Below, piece after piece: positions 18,598 to 27,546 of a DNA stretch of 64,000 nucleotides. The translations under genes and the position numbers were made by a program. Where the stretch lies: positions 1 through 64,000 of the forward strand of contig JACAEQ010000028.1 in NCBI GenBank assembly GCA_013388755.1. Direction: 5' to 3'. The first letter of the stretch is position 1. Each line of letters opens with the position of its first letter. A model generated the notes under the pieces. That model had not been told where the DNA came from, made no database searches, and saw only the letters and a list, made by a program, of their open reading frames with translations. This stretch comes from Chloroflexota bacterium. GTDB taxonomy: Bacteria > Chloroflexota > Chloroflexia > Chloroflexales > Roseiflexaceae.

Positions 18598-19705
18598 GTG
18601 ACAACTATCGATCTGGAGGCCCTGCGGGCGCGCTTTGAGAGCGTCCGGGGGCGGCTTTGACCTCCCGGAAAAACAACAGCAGGTCGCTGTGCTCGAAGAA
18701 CGCTCCGCAGACCCTGACCTCTGGAGCAACCCGCAGGAAGCGCAGGCGATCCTGCAACGCCTGACCCGCCTGAAAGAAGAAGTGGAGCGCGTGGCGACGC
18801 TCGATAAGCAACTGGCTACCATTGCCGATCTGGTGGAACTTGCAGCCACCGAGGGTGATGACTCGTTGCAGGCCGATATCGCCGCTGAACTCGACCACGC
18901 CAGCGCCGGAGTTGAGGCGCTCGAAATTGAGGTGCTGCTCAGTGGCCCCTACGACGACCGTGATGCCTTCCTTTCGATCAAGGCCGGCATGGGCGGCACC
19001 GACGCGCAGGACTGGGCTGCGATGCTGTTGCGCATGTATACCCGCTGGGGTGAGCGGCGCGGCTTCCAGGTGTCGCTGGTGGACGAGAGTGAGGGGGAAG
19101 AAGCAGGCATCAAAAGCGCGACGATCGAGTTGCGTGGCCCGTATGCTTACGGCAGCGCAAAAACCGAAGCCGGCGTTCACCGCCTGATCCGCCTTTCGCC
19201 GTTCAATGCCGGCAATACGCGCCAGACGTCGTTCGCTATGGTCGAGGTCCTCCCCGAAGTCGATGACGCACCCGAAGTCGTCATTCGCCCCGAAGACATC
19301 CGCGTGGATGTCTTTCGTGCCTCCGGTCACGGCGGTCAGGGTGTCAATACCACCGACTCGGCGGTGCGCATCACGTACAGGCCGGGAACACCGGAGCAGA
19401 TCGTGGTGACCTGCCAGAACGAACGATCACAGTTGCAGAACCGCGAGACGGCCATGCGCGTGCTGCGTGGACGCCTGCTCGAGCGTGAATTGCAGCGCAA
19501 GCGCGAGGAGCGCGCCCGCCTGCGCGGGGAGTATCGCCAGGCCGATTTCGGCAGCCAGATGCGAACCTATTATCTGCATCCCTATACGCTTGTGAAGGAT
19601 CACCGCACCGATTACGAGACCAGCGACGTTCAGGCTGTGCTCGACGGCGATATTGATGCATTCGTTGAGGCGTATCTGCGCTGGAACGTGGGTCGCGACG
19701 CGTAA
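18598..19705 (+). CDS. prfB: Peptide chain release factor 2, made by programmed +1 frameshift
   Basis: RF2 reads UGA and UAA stop codons. Translation starts at GTG 18598 (AGGAG at 18587-18591), reads 20 codons to CTT (18655-18657), then meets in-frame TGA (18658-18660). A +1 slip continues at GAC 18659, giving GRLDLPEK exactly as in other RF2 proteins, for 368 aa in total. The full product has the SPF specificity motif (RLSPFNAGNTRQTSF) and the catalytic GGQ in ASGHGGQGVNTTDSAVRI. The reading from 18635 alone would miss the N-terminus. It follows the sirtuin gene by 10 nt. Confidence 0.96.
18647..18661 (+). other. RF2 autoregulatory frameshift site
   Basis: A Shine-Dalgarno-like GGGGG (18647-18651) lies three bases before CTT TGA C (18655-18661). 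This is the canonical RF2 arrangement: slow termination at UGA when RF2 is scarce lets the ribosome slip +1 on CUU. It makes prfB self-limiting. Confidence 0.95.
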
Positions 19706-19719
19706 TACCAGTGACCTGG

Positions 19720-19756
19720 CAATGACAGGCGGCGTAGCGTATTTCGGATAGGCGCT
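19720..19756. mobile_element. Family 1 element, right-end fragment
   Basis: AATGACAGG, GCGTAGCG and the terminal TTCGGATAGG (19743-19752) match the right end of the family 1 element. Only this end remains, between the convergent prfB and tadG-like genes. Confidence 0.6.
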
Positions 19757-19772
19757 TGAGAAGCGGATGGCT

Positions 19773-20951
19773 TCACTCGCGCACCAGATTGATCACACAC
19801 ACCTCGCACGGGTCGCCACGCTCGGCGTTGTTGTTGCTGCCCATCAATCCGCCATTGGTAAGATAGCGCGGCAGATACTCCACGCGAATGGTGCCGTCTG
19901 TCGTGTCCACGCTCCGTAAGCGTACCGCCATAAAGTACTCGATCACATAGGCCGGGTTCGCGCCAGACCACTGGCTCGAGTCCACGGCTTCCGCCAGGAC
20001 CGGCACAATCATCACCTGGTTCAGGCGGCTTGCAAAGAAACCGCCGCTTAACAGCGTTGCATTGAGCGAGCTATGTGCAGGAGCAACTCCCACCAGGTCC
20101 ATATCCAGGGCCGTCTGATCGCCAAAGCCGGCAATGCGCGTATTGACCCGCTGGTGCGCGCCCAGGCACCACCACGATTTCAGGGTGCTGGCCGGCGTTG
20201 CCGGGCAACTCGCGCCGCTGCCGAGGGTTGGCGCTGCGGTTGAGCCCATGCGGAGCGCCACGGCACGTACCAGACGACGTTCTGCAAATGTGTCCGGGTC
20301 CACCCAGTTGGGATGATCCTCATATGTTGTGAGCCAGGGATATAGTCCATTGTCGAAATCTGTTCGTATCTGCTGGTTACGCACTCGTATCTGATCGCTT
20401 ACATCAATCAACGCATCGCTCGGATTGCGCCGAATGAATGCTGCGGCTTCGGGAAGCAATCCGAAGGGTGCAACACTCTCCCCGATCAGGATGCCGCCAT
20501 TGCCGAAGCGTGCCGCCGACAGGCCGGTCACGGTGAGCGTTGACTGGCCGAGAATACCCATGAGATAGGTGTCGAAGGTATGGCGCACCACGACATTGAT
20601 GCCACGTGCGTTTGGCGGCGCCGCACCGGTACCTACCACGCCCATCGTCTGGCCGGCACCATTGACATAGGTCAGGGTGAAATCCGGGTTTGCCGTGCCA
20701 AGTTGCGCCTGCAAATAGGTCCGCACCGCATCCGTGATCGCCGCACCGGTAATACTGCCACGATCGACCACCAGTGCGCGGGTGGCAATCATCGCGGCGC
20801 CATCGGCGCCATTCATTACATTGCGCCGCCAGGCAAACGCCAGCGCACCATCAATCGCCAGTGCGGAGAACGCAAGCAGCACCAGCAGCGTGAGCGCCAG
20901 AATAGGAATGGCCTGTCCTGGCCGGCGATGCGTCCATCGTTTCTGTCTCAC
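19773..20951 (-). CDS. TadG-like pilus assembly protein
   Basis: The 392-aa protein resembles TadG: a short basic N-terminus, one N-terminal hydrophobic helix (about residues 13-32, ILALTLLVLLAFSALAIDGALAFAW) and a large extracytoplasmic region. It is the last gene of the minus-strand Tad operon. The start is GTG 20951, which overlaps the stop of the upstream TadE gene (GTGA) and has GGGAG before it. The longer reading to 21083 would run over that gene. Its C-terminus contains two Cys (CEVCV) that could form a disulfide. Like other Tad minor proteins it may cap or prime the pilus, but the role here is inferred. Confidence 0.75.
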   Translation of the reverse strand: MRQKRWTHRRPGQAIPILALTLLVLLAFSALAIDGALAFAWRRNVMNGADGAAMIATRALVVDRGSITGAAITDAVRTYLQAQLGTANPDFTLTYVNGAGQTMGVVGTGAAPPNARGINVVVRHTFDTYLMGILGQSTLTVTGLSAARFGNGGILIGESVAPFGLLPEAAAFIRRNPSDALIDVSDQIRVRNQQIRTDFDNGLYPWLTTYEDHPNWVDPDTFAERRLVRAVALRMGSTAAPTLGSGASCPATPASTLKSWWCLGAHQRVNTRIAGFGDQTALDMDLVGVAPAHSSLNATLLSGGFFASRLNQVMIVPVLAEAVDSSQWSGANPAYVIEYFMAVRLRSVDTTDGTIRVEYLPRYLTNGGLMGSNNNAERGDPCEVCVINLVRE

Positions 20952-21352
20952 GAGCAACTCCCAAATTGTGGTACGGTCGTTTCGCTCTGCAGGAGTACCT
21001 GCGCCGCAGGCAAGACCGCAGTGAACCAGAAGTCGTGGCGGTACGAGACGGCAACAGTGGTATCCTGACGACCAGAGACGCACCCTGTTGAAACAAACGA
21101 GACATTGAGCCGGCCAGTTTCAGTTGCGCCAGGCAGATCGCGCAACAGCTCACGGACCTGGCGCTCGGCGCCGGCCTGGTTGCCGGGATGTTGCGCGATG
21201 AAATAGCCACCCTCGGCCACTGCGCTGCGAATTGCCATCTGATTGCCGAACGCCAGCGCGAAATCGACCGTCCCGAGCAACATCACGATCAGAAGCGGGG
21301 CGATAATCGCAAATTCGACAAGCGATTGTGCTGGAGCGTTGATCTTTTTCAT
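20948..21352 (-). CDS. TadE-like pseudopilin
   Basis: This 134-aa protein has the TadE signature: a short N-terminus ending in AQSLVEFAIIAPLLIVMLLG, where the conserved Glu follows a probable prepilin-peptidase cut, then an amphipathic helix and a small C-terminal domain. The last four bases overlap the TadG-like start, and the gene starts two bases after the stop of the upstream TadE paralogue, implying coupled translation of all three. No prepilin peptidase gene is in the window. Confidence 0.82.
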   Translation of the reverse strand: MKKINAPAQSLVEFAIIAPLLIVMLLGTVDFALAFGNQMAIRSAVAEGGYFIAQHPGNQAGAERQVRELLRDLPGATETGRLNVSFVSTGCVSGRQDTTVAVSYRHDFWFTAVLPAAQVLLQSETTVPQFGSCS

Positions 21353-21354
21353 GT

Positions 21355-22662
21355 TTAGTTGCAGGTTACTTGCCCGGCGCTCACCGTTGTTCTGCGACCA
21401 TCCAGATTCGGATCCGGGTATTGCGCGCTGGTCACATCGGTTATGATGTCCAGGTTGTCACGTGCACGATACACATCATTCAGGCAGATCGTGATCTGTC
21501 CGTTGGCATCGCTGGTGCCGTTGAGCGTCGTTTCTGGCGCCGCACCGCTGATCATGATTCCGAAGCCTACTCCCGGAACAAGATTGCCCAGGTCATCGCG
21601 CACGACGATAATTATGCGTAGATCCGCTAACTCCCCTGCCGGTGCGTTCGAGTCGATCTTCTTGTAACCATACACTGAGTAGGAAATCGGGCGTGGCGTC
21701 GGCGTCGGCGTAAAAGTTGGTGTCGTAGTTGTTGTTGGCGACGGTGTCGGTGTATTCGTCCGCGTCGGCGTATTCGTCCGCGTCGGCGTGTTCGACGGTG
21801 TCGGTGTGTTCGTCCGCGTCGGTGTGTTCGTCCGCGTCGGCGTGTTCGACGGCGTCGGCGTTATAGATGGCGTACGCGTTATGGACGGCGTGCGTGTCGG
21901 CGTGCGCGTATTGGTCGGTGTACGGGTATTCGTCCGCGTCGGCGTGTTTGACGGCGTCGGCGTGTTCGTCCGCGTCGGCGTGTTCGTCCGCGTCGGCGTG
22001 TTCGACGGCGTCGGTGTGTTCGACGGCGTCGGCGTGTTCGTCGGTGTGTTCGACGGCGTCGGTGTGTTCGACGGCGTCGGCGTATTGGTGCGTGTTGGTG
22101 TGTTCGACGGCGTTGGCGTTTCTGTCGGTGTTGCGGTTTCCGTCGGTGTCGCGGTTTCCGTCGGCGTTGGCGTATTGGTCGGCGTATTCGACGGCGTCGG
22201 CGTCGCCTGGACCACTGAGGCAATGTCGCAGTCGGTCGTGATTGAACGCGCAGCGACGGCGTCAACATCAATCTGCGGGATGAATGCACCGACAATCGGG
22301 TCAAACGGGCGCAGTTCATACTGCAACGAGACGGTCACCGGATCGGTGTAACGCCAGCGCAGGTTGCCGTTGGCATCGGTGCTCCAGCTGATATTCGGCG
22401 TGATGACGCTGGTGTCGACGAATACCGGCATGCGACTACGAGTATCAGCAATGATCCTGTCAATATCGGCCTGGCTGGGGCAGGGGCGCACTGCTGCGCT
22501 CCGTGCACCTTCACGAGCGGCATTCTGCAACTGAACGTAAACGAACACCATGTACCCGAGCTCGATCACGCCCAGAATCAGCAGCAGCAAGAGCGGCAAA
22601 ATAATGGAGAACTCAACCACGCTCTGCGCGCGTCGTCGTCCGGTTGTTGTGGGCAAGGGCAT
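21355..22662 (-). CDS. TadE-like pseudopilin with Thr/Pro-rich stalk and Ig-like tip
   Basis: The 435-aa protein begins as a TadE pseudopilin ([22 protein letters not shown], conserved Glu, long helix [15 protein letters not shown]). It continues with a repeat stalk of about 170 residues (about 153-324) built from [12 protein letters not shown] and TPTETA units, and ends in a domain of about 110 residues ([23 protein letters not shown]...[13 protein letters not shown]) that looks like a bacterial Ig-like or carboxypeptidase-regulatory fold. TadE proteins are usually 120-200 aa, so this is an extended, probably surface-exposed form. Start 22662 has GAGGA; 22692 is also possible. The repeat DNA is in-frame, with a period near 18 nt. 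Confidence 0.8.
   Translation of the reverse strand: MPLPTTTGRRRAQSVVEFSIILPLLLLLILGVIELGYMVFVYVQLQNAAREGARSAAVRPCPSQADIDRIIADTRSRMPVFVDTSVITPNISWSTDANGNLRWRYTDPVTVSLQYELRPFDPIVGAFIPQIDVDAVAARSITTDCDIASVVQATPTPSNTPTNTPTPTETATPTETATPTETPTPSNTPTRTNTPTPSNTPTPSNTPTNTPTPSNTPTPSNTPTRTNTPTRTNTPTPSNTPTRTNTRTPTNTRTPTRTPSITRTPSITPTPSNTPTRTNTPTRTNTPTPSNTPTRTNTPTRTNTPTPSPTTTTTPTFTPTPTPRPISYSVYGYKKIDSNAPAGELADLRIIIVVRDDLGNLVPGVGFGIMISGAAPETTLNGTSDANGQITICLNDVYRARDNLDIITDVTSAQYPDPNLDGRRTTVSAGQVTCN
21690..22210. repeat. In-frame minisatellite encoding the Thr/Pro stalk
   Basis: On the plus strand the DNA is a degenerate array of GGCGTGTTCGACGGCGTC and GGCGTGTTCGTCCGCGTC-type 18-mers plus shorter hexamer steps. 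All are multiples of three, so recombination would lengthen or shorten the stalk without breaking the frame. The open frame on the opposite strand is an artefact of the repeat. Confidence 0.85.
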
Positions 22663-22767
22663 GTGGTCCTCGCTCAAGACTTGCCAATCCATCAGTCAGT
22701 TGGATACCGCTCACTCCGCTGAACGGTAACGTACCACTCCTGGTCGTATTCCCGGCGCAAACAGGCG

Positions 22768-24066
22768 CTATGGGGCAACGCGATCATCCGTGACGACGCT
22801 GGCACGCAACTGGCCGCTCTCTTCGCGCAATTCGATAAATGTCGGCAACCCTCCGCCAACATGCACGGCATCTACGGTCAGCTGGGCATCGCCGCCAATA
22901 TCTACACGGTAGACTCCTGCCGGGAGAAGGGTTGTGCTGCCGATCTGACCCTGGTACATTTCTACGCCCTGCATGTCGAATACCCGGTAGGTGAGCGCCA
23001 CTGCCTGCTCGAGCGCGTCGGCAAGCTGTGTTGCATCGGCAGCATTAAAGTATGTCCCTCCGCCAGCCGCGGCAATTGCCTCGAGACGCTGGCGCCATTC
23101 CCGTTCTTCAATGTCGAACCCGATGACACTCACCCGAAAGCGTGGGTTCGCGGCATGGATGGCTGCTGCTGCCGCAACCGGGTCGCCATCGCATGTCTCA
23201 TCGCCATCGCTGACCAGCACCACCAGGACGTCATCACTGACCCCGGCAAGTTCAGCCGCCGTTGCTTCCAGCGACACGGCAATTGGCGTACGGCCGCCAT
23301 TTACCGGTCGAACCGCATTGATCTGCGCAATCAACACATCGCGTTGGAGCGGGCTCAACTCCTGGAGAAGCTGCGAGTCGCTGCAGTCGTCGGAGCGACG
23401 GTGACCATAGGCGCGAAGTGCGACGTTCGTTCCTTCGGGAAGGCGTTGCACGAGAGCCGTCAGCGCTTGCCGGGCGATATCGGTCTTCGGCTGGCCGTCG
23501 ATGCGCCCCAGCATACTCCCCGAAGCATCGAGAATCAGTGCCAGGTTGCTGGTCGTACGTGTAAGCCGTTGACCATTCGCCACCCGAACCCCGATCGATC
23601 CCGGGATTGGCGGGGGTGGTGAAGGTGTCACTACCGGTGTCGCCGGTGGGAGCGGCGTCAGGGTTGGCAGCGGCGTCGGAGGCGGCGTACTGGTCGGCGC
23701 AATGGTCGGCAGCGTCAGATTGATGAAACTCTGCTGTGCAGCGACCGTTGTGTCAGTCGAGGCGGGGCGCAGCACGAGAACGGCGGCAAGAGCCGTGCCG
23801 AGCAGCGCAATCACAGCCAGACCGGCCCAGAGGGTCGCGCGTGCAGGCCGTCTTCGCGGCGGCGGCGTTGCAGCAGGCATTCCCAGGAGATCGATCTCGC
23901 TTTTTAACTGCGCATCGGCGATCAGCGCGTCAACGTCCGGGTATGCGTGCGACATTGCACGCAGCCGGCTCAGAACCTCAACAGCCTGTTCCCACTGGCC
24001 CTCGCGCATGTACGCGATGCCCTGGTTGTACAGGCGTTCAGTTTCCGCGTTTCGTTCAGTATTCAT
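22768..24066 (-). CDS. TPR plus membrane-anchored von Willebrand factor A protein
   Basis: The 432-aa protein has a short N-terminal TPR-like cytoplasmic part (LYNQGIAYMREGQWEQAVEVLS), a transmembrane segment near residues 78-100, a Pro/Thr-rich linker, and an external VWA domain with the MIDAS motif DASGSM (about residue 180) and later VSDGDETCDGD. The C-terminus is a small beta domain (YQGQIGSTTLLPAGVYRVDI). VWA domains with an intact MIDAS bind protein ligands through a metal. It sits between tadC and the tadE genes, so it is probably part of the pilus machine or its adhesive surface. It is separated from tadC by a strong hairpin. Confidence 0.78.
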   Translation of the reverse strand: MNTERNAETERLYNQGIAYMREGQWEQAVEVLSRLRAMSHAYPDVDALIADAQLKSEIDLLGMPAATPPPRRRPARATLWAGLAVIALLGTALAAVLVLRPASTDTTVAAQQSFINLTLPTIAPTSTPPPTPLPTLTPLPPATPVVTPSPPPPIPGSIGVRVANGQRLTRTTSNLALILDASGSMLGRIDGQPKTDIARQALTALVQRLPEGTNVALRAYGHRRSDDCSDSQLLQELSPLQRDVLIAQINAVRPVNGGRTPIAVSLEATAAELAGVSDDVLVVLVSDGDETCDGDPVAAAAAIHAANPRFRVSVIGFDIEEREWRQRLEAIAAAGGGTYFNAADATQLADALEQAVALTYRVFDMQGVEMYQGQIGSTTLLPAGVYRVDIGGDAQLTVDAVHVGGGLPTFIELREESGQLRASVVTDDRVAP

Positions 24067-24101
24067 GGTTACTTCAGCCGCTACATCAAACCCTGAACAT
24101 T

Positions 24102-24154
24102 TTCCGGGAAGGTTGAGTGAAACCGTTGATGGGTAGTGATCAACCTGCCCGGAA
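24102..24154. promoter_or_regulatory. 15-bp inverted repeat between tadC and the VWA gene
   Basis: TTCCGGGAAGGTTGA (24102-24116) pairs with TCAACCTGCCCGGAA (24140-24154), 14 of 15 bases, with a 23-nt loop. On the minus strand it lies 17 nt after the tadC stop and 35 nt before the VWA start. No T-run follows, so it may be an attenuator, a processing or stability hairpin, or a dimeric binding site. Confidence 0.6.
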
Positions 24155-24171
24155 GATACATGTGGAGGTTT

Positions 24172-25101
24172 TTAGAGTCCGCCAAAGGCTTCCAACAACT
24201 CCGGTACCGCAGGCCCCAGCAAGACGGCGAAAATCGCCGGGAAGATCAGGAACACCAGCGGAAACATCATCTTGACCGGCGCCTGGTTGGCACGCTCCTG
24301 TGCTCGCTGCCGCCGCCGTGTGCGCATCTCCTCTGCCTGTACGGTCAGCACCCGGCCAATGCTGATACCAAGCGCTTCCGCCTGTTTGATTGCCGACACA
24401 AAACTCGCGATATCGGAAACACCGGTCCGCTCGGCCATATCGGTCAGCGCCTGGCGACGCGACACACCCATCGAGATATCGCGCAGCACACGGGCAAACT
24501 CTCGCGCCAGCTCATTCGTCCACTTGGTGGTAATCTCCTGCATTGCATTCTCAAAACTGAGCCCGGCCGCGCTGGCGATGGCCAGCAAGTCGAGCGCGTC
24601 AGGCAATGAGTTGATAAGCTCAACCTGCCGCAGACTGATCCTGCGCGACAGCCAGATATCTGGGATAAAGAAGGCGCAGATGGCGATACTGCCAAGCAAC
24701 ACGAGGTTGAAGAACGTCGGTTCGCCGCCGCCATACCAGCCAATCGCGGCTACAATCACGGTTACCAGGATGAAGGTGATACCCTTGGCACCGATGAAAT
24801 CCGCGGCACTCATGTTCCACGGATTGCCTGCCATCGCCAGACGGAGACGCAACGCCTCATACCGGTTCTGCGGCAGAAGCCAGGAGAAGGCGCGTGCTGC
24901 CTGTTTGAGCAGCGGTACGATCACGCGCTCAGAGAAGGGCCTGGTCGCCTCAACCGATTGTGCAACAACCGGCTTCTCCACTTCAGGGCTGAGATACGCA
25001 TCGAGCCGCTCGCCGACGGTGGCGTCGCGACGCGTTACCGCGAGCCCGGCGAAGACGAGCATGATGGCGAACGCTGTGACGATGCCTGGCAGGATAAGCA
25101 T
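24172..25101 (-). CDS. tadC: Tad platform protein TadC
   Basis: TadC is one of two GspF-family inner-membrane platform proteins of the Tad system. The 309-aa product has an N-terminal hydrophobic segment, a central cytoplasmic T2SSF domain (LINSLPDALDLLAIASAAGLSFENAMQEI and MGVSRRQALTDMAERTGV), and C-terminal membrane helices ending FPLVFLIFPAIFAVLLGPA. Its start overlaps the tadB stop by one base (TAATG), so translation is coupled. Confidence 0.9.
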   Translation of the reverse strand: MLILPGIVTAFAIMLVFAGLAVTRRDATVGERLDAYLSPEVEKPVVAQSVEATRPFSERVIVPLLKQAARAFSWLLPQNRYEALRLRLAMAGNPWNMSAADFIGAKGITFILVTVIVAAIGWYGGGEPTFFNLVLLGSIAICAFFIPDIWLSRRISLRQVELINSLPDALDLLAIASAAGLSFENAMQEITTKWTNELAREFARVLRDISMGVSRRQALTDMAERTGVSDIASFVSAIKQAEALGISIGRVLTVQAEEMRTRRRQRAQERANQAPVKMMFPLVFLIFPAIFAVLLGPAVPELLEAFGGL

Positions 25102-26060
25102 TAGATCCTCACATCGACGATTCGCTGGATGACGATAAAACCGGCAACCGAGGAAATAAAGGCACCAATCGGAATGCAGAGCAGCAATCCCGGCTCGAAC
25201 AACCGCATCATGTAGGCAGGATTGATCGTGAAAATGATCAGTGCGAGCGCGAATGGCAGGATGCCGATGACGTAGCTCGAAATGCGTTGCATAGAGGTAA
25301 TGACGCGCACTTCGCGGCGCAGTTTGGCGCGTTCTCGCATCGTCGTGCTGATGTTTTCGAGGATCTGGCCCAGGTTCCCACCCACACGGGCATGGATCTT
25401 GATGGCCGTCACCACCAGATCGAGATCGGCGCTTTCCATACGTTGCACCAGGTTGTCAAGCGCCTGCGTGACGCTCAACCCGAGTTGCACCTCCTGGAAC
25501 ACACGGCGCAACTCGGTACGAGTTGGTTCCTGAGTATCGCTTGCGACATTCGCCAGCGACTGCACCAGGCTGAACCCGCCACGCATGGATGCGGTGATCA
25601 GGTCGAGTGTTTCGGGAAGTTGATCGCCGAACTCCTGGTTGCGGCGCTGACGCCGGTAGCGCATCCAGAACGATGGGGCAATGTAGCCGACGATCAATGC
25701 CGCCGGCACCACCAGCACCTCTCGCCAGATCAACAGCGCAAGCGCCGTGAGAATAAGGGGTACAGCCACGCGCATCAAGATATACTCAGGCACGGTCAAC
25801 GGCACACTGGCGGCGGCCAGGTCACGCTCAATGCGAGTGGCAAAACTCTGCCGGCTGATGGTCTCATTCAACCGTTCAGCGATCTGTTGATCGGCCAGGG
25901 TGATGCTGCGCCCGACGTTGCCACCGCCCAGGTACGTGCTCATGCGGCTGTCAACGCTTGTATCACGCGCCACGATGCTACGCACGGCAAACACCAGCAC
26001 CAGCACCGCCATACCGGCCACAAGCGCGGCAACGATCGGGAGAAGGAGATCAAGAGACAT
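25101..26060 (-). CDS. tadB: Tad platform protein TadB
   Basis: The 319-aa protein is the second GspF-type platform component. It has an N-terminal transmembrane helix, a T2SSF domain with FGDQLPETLDLITASMRGGFSLVQSLANV and IKIHARVGGNLGQILENISTTMRER, and C-terminal helices. The start at 26060 follows GAGGAA; the extra upstream 22 codons have no similarity. It lies 37 nt after tadA and overlaps tadC by one base. Confidence 0.9.
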   Translation of the reverse strand: MSLDLLLPIVAALVAGMAVLVLVFAVRSIVARDTSVDSRMSTYLGGGNVGRSITLADQQIAERLNETISRQSFATRIERDLAAASVPLTVPEYILMRVAVPLILTALALLIWREVLVVPAALIVGYIAPSFWMRYRRQRRNQEFGDQLPETLDLITASMRGGFSLVQSLANVASDTQEPTRTELRRVFQEVQLGLSVTQALDNLVQRMESADLDLVVTAIKIHARVGGNLGQILENISTTMRERAKLRREVRVITSMQRISSYVIGILPFALALIIFTINPAYMMRLFEPGLLLCIPIGAFISSVAGFIVIQRIVDVRI

Positions 26061-26097
26061 CTGCGCGTTCCTCGTCGTGCTTGCTCTATCGGTACAC

Positions 26098-27513
26098 CTA
26101 ACGTAGACCCGGAATGGCGTTGCCAAAGACCTGCGGTGAGAGCGTGATATTCATCTGCTGTAGCTTCTCCAGGAAGCGCGGGCGAATGCCGGTCGGCACG
26201 ATCCGGCCAATGACTCTGCCTTCGCGGACCCCCTGGGTCTGGAAGACAAACAGATCGGAGAGGGACACGACGTCGTTTTCCATGCCGGTCACTTCACACA
26301 CCTGGACAATTTTGCGTGATCCATCCTGCAGGCGTTCAAGCTGGATGATCACGTCAATGGCGGAGGCAATCTGTTCGCGGATGGCGCGCAATGGAAGATC
26401 CATACCAGCCATCATCACCATGGTTTCCATACGTCGCAGCGCATCGCGCGGGGAGTTGGCATGCAGTGTGGTCATCGAGCCATCGTGACCGGTATTCATC
26501 GCCTGCAGCATATCGAGCGCCTCACCGGCGCGGCATTCACCTACGACGATACGGTCAGGGCGCATACGCAGCGAGTTGACCACCAGGTCGCGCAATGACA
26601 CCTCGCCACGCCCCTCGATGTTGGCCGGTCGGGACTCGAGCGTCACGACGTGCCGTTGCTGGAGTTGCAGCTCGGCGGCGTTCTCGATGGTGATGATGCG
26701 TTCGTCATCCGGAATGAATGATGAAAGGACGTTCAGCATCGTCGTCTTGCCGGTACCGGTACCGCCGGAGATGATGCAATTGAGTCGCCCGAGCACACAT
26801 GCTCGCAGCAATTCCATCAGTTCGGTTGATGCCGTCCCGCGTGTGACAAGATCGGAGGCTTTGAGCGGCACACGCGAGAACTTGCGAATAGTGATCGTGC
26901 TACCATTCAGCGCCAGCGGTGGAATAACGGCGTTGACGCGTGAACCATCCGGCAGGCGCGCGTCGACCATGGGAGTCGTTTCATCGCAGCGGCGCCCAAG
27001 TGGCGAAATAATCCGGTCAATAATGCGACGTACATGATCCTCATCAGAGAAACGAGCATCGCTCTCGTGCAACTTGCCGTCGCGCTCGACCCATATCTGG
27101 TAGGGGCCATTGACCATAATCTCACTGACCGTGTCGTCGGCCAGAAGGGCCTCAAGCGGGCCAAGACCGAGCAGTTCCGACTGAGCCAGGCGAATAAGGC
27201 GTTGCCGTTCACGTTCCGGAATGACGCGCCCGCTCTTTTCGATCTGTTCCGTAACGAGATCAGCGATACGGTGCGCATAGTATTCAGGTTCGCGACGGCT
27301 GATAGTATCAGTTTCGTTAATGAGCTGCGCCTGCACAGCTTCGATCAGATCACGCTCATCGCGATTGATGTCGTCCGATGCAAGCGCGGTCGCTGAGCGC
27401 GGCGCAGCCGGTCGCAGCGGCTCGGCCGGCTTCTGCGGTTCACCGAACGGCGACGATTGCGGCGCCTGGTTCCCACCGGTTGCGCCGCTGCGCGAAAAAC
27501 GAAATCTGTTCAT
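26098..27513 (-). CDS. tadA: Tad secretion ATPase TadA/CpaF
   Basis: The 471-aa hexameric ATPase powers pilus assembly or disassembly at the cytoplasmic face. After a disordered N-terminus it has the N1 domain (LGLGPLEALLADDTVSEIMVNG), Walker A GGTGTGKTTMLN, the acidic box ITIENAAELQL, Walker B VVGECRAGEALDML and the His box NTGHDGSMTTLHANSPRDAL. All catalytic motifs are intact. It begins 33 nt after the cpaE-like gene in the same operon. Confidence 0.95.
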   Translation of the reverse strand: MNRFRFSRSGATGGNQAPQSSPFGEPQKPAEPLRPAAPRSATALASDDINRDERDLIEAVQAQLINETDTISRREPEYYAHRIADLVTEQIEKSGRVIPERERQRLIRLAQSELLGLGPLEALLADDTVSEIMVNGPYQIWVERDGKLHESDARFSDEDHVRRIIDRIISPLGRRCDETTPMVDARLPDGSRVNAVIPPLALNGSTITIRKFSRVPLKASDLVTRGTASTELMELLRACVLGRLNCIISGGTGTGKTTMLNVLSSFIPDDERIITIENAAELQLQQRHVVTLESRPANIEGRGEVSLRDLVVNSLRMRPDRIVVGECRAGEALDMLQAMNTGHDGSMTTLHANSPRDALRRMETMVMMAGMDLPLRAIREQIASAIDVIIQLERLQDGSRKIVQVCEVTGMENDVVSLSDLFVFQTQGVREGRVIGRIVPTGIRPRFLEKLQQMNITLSPQVFGNAIPGLR

Positions 27514-27546
27514 TGTTGTCTACCCTTTGCGAACTGACGATCGATC

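Noticed and set aside
21788-22351. 187-aa open frame on the plus strand rich in Val/Gly/Phe
   Set aside because: It is the reverse reading of the Thr/Pro stalk repeat of the TadE-like gene; the minus-strand product has the recognisable TadE domain.
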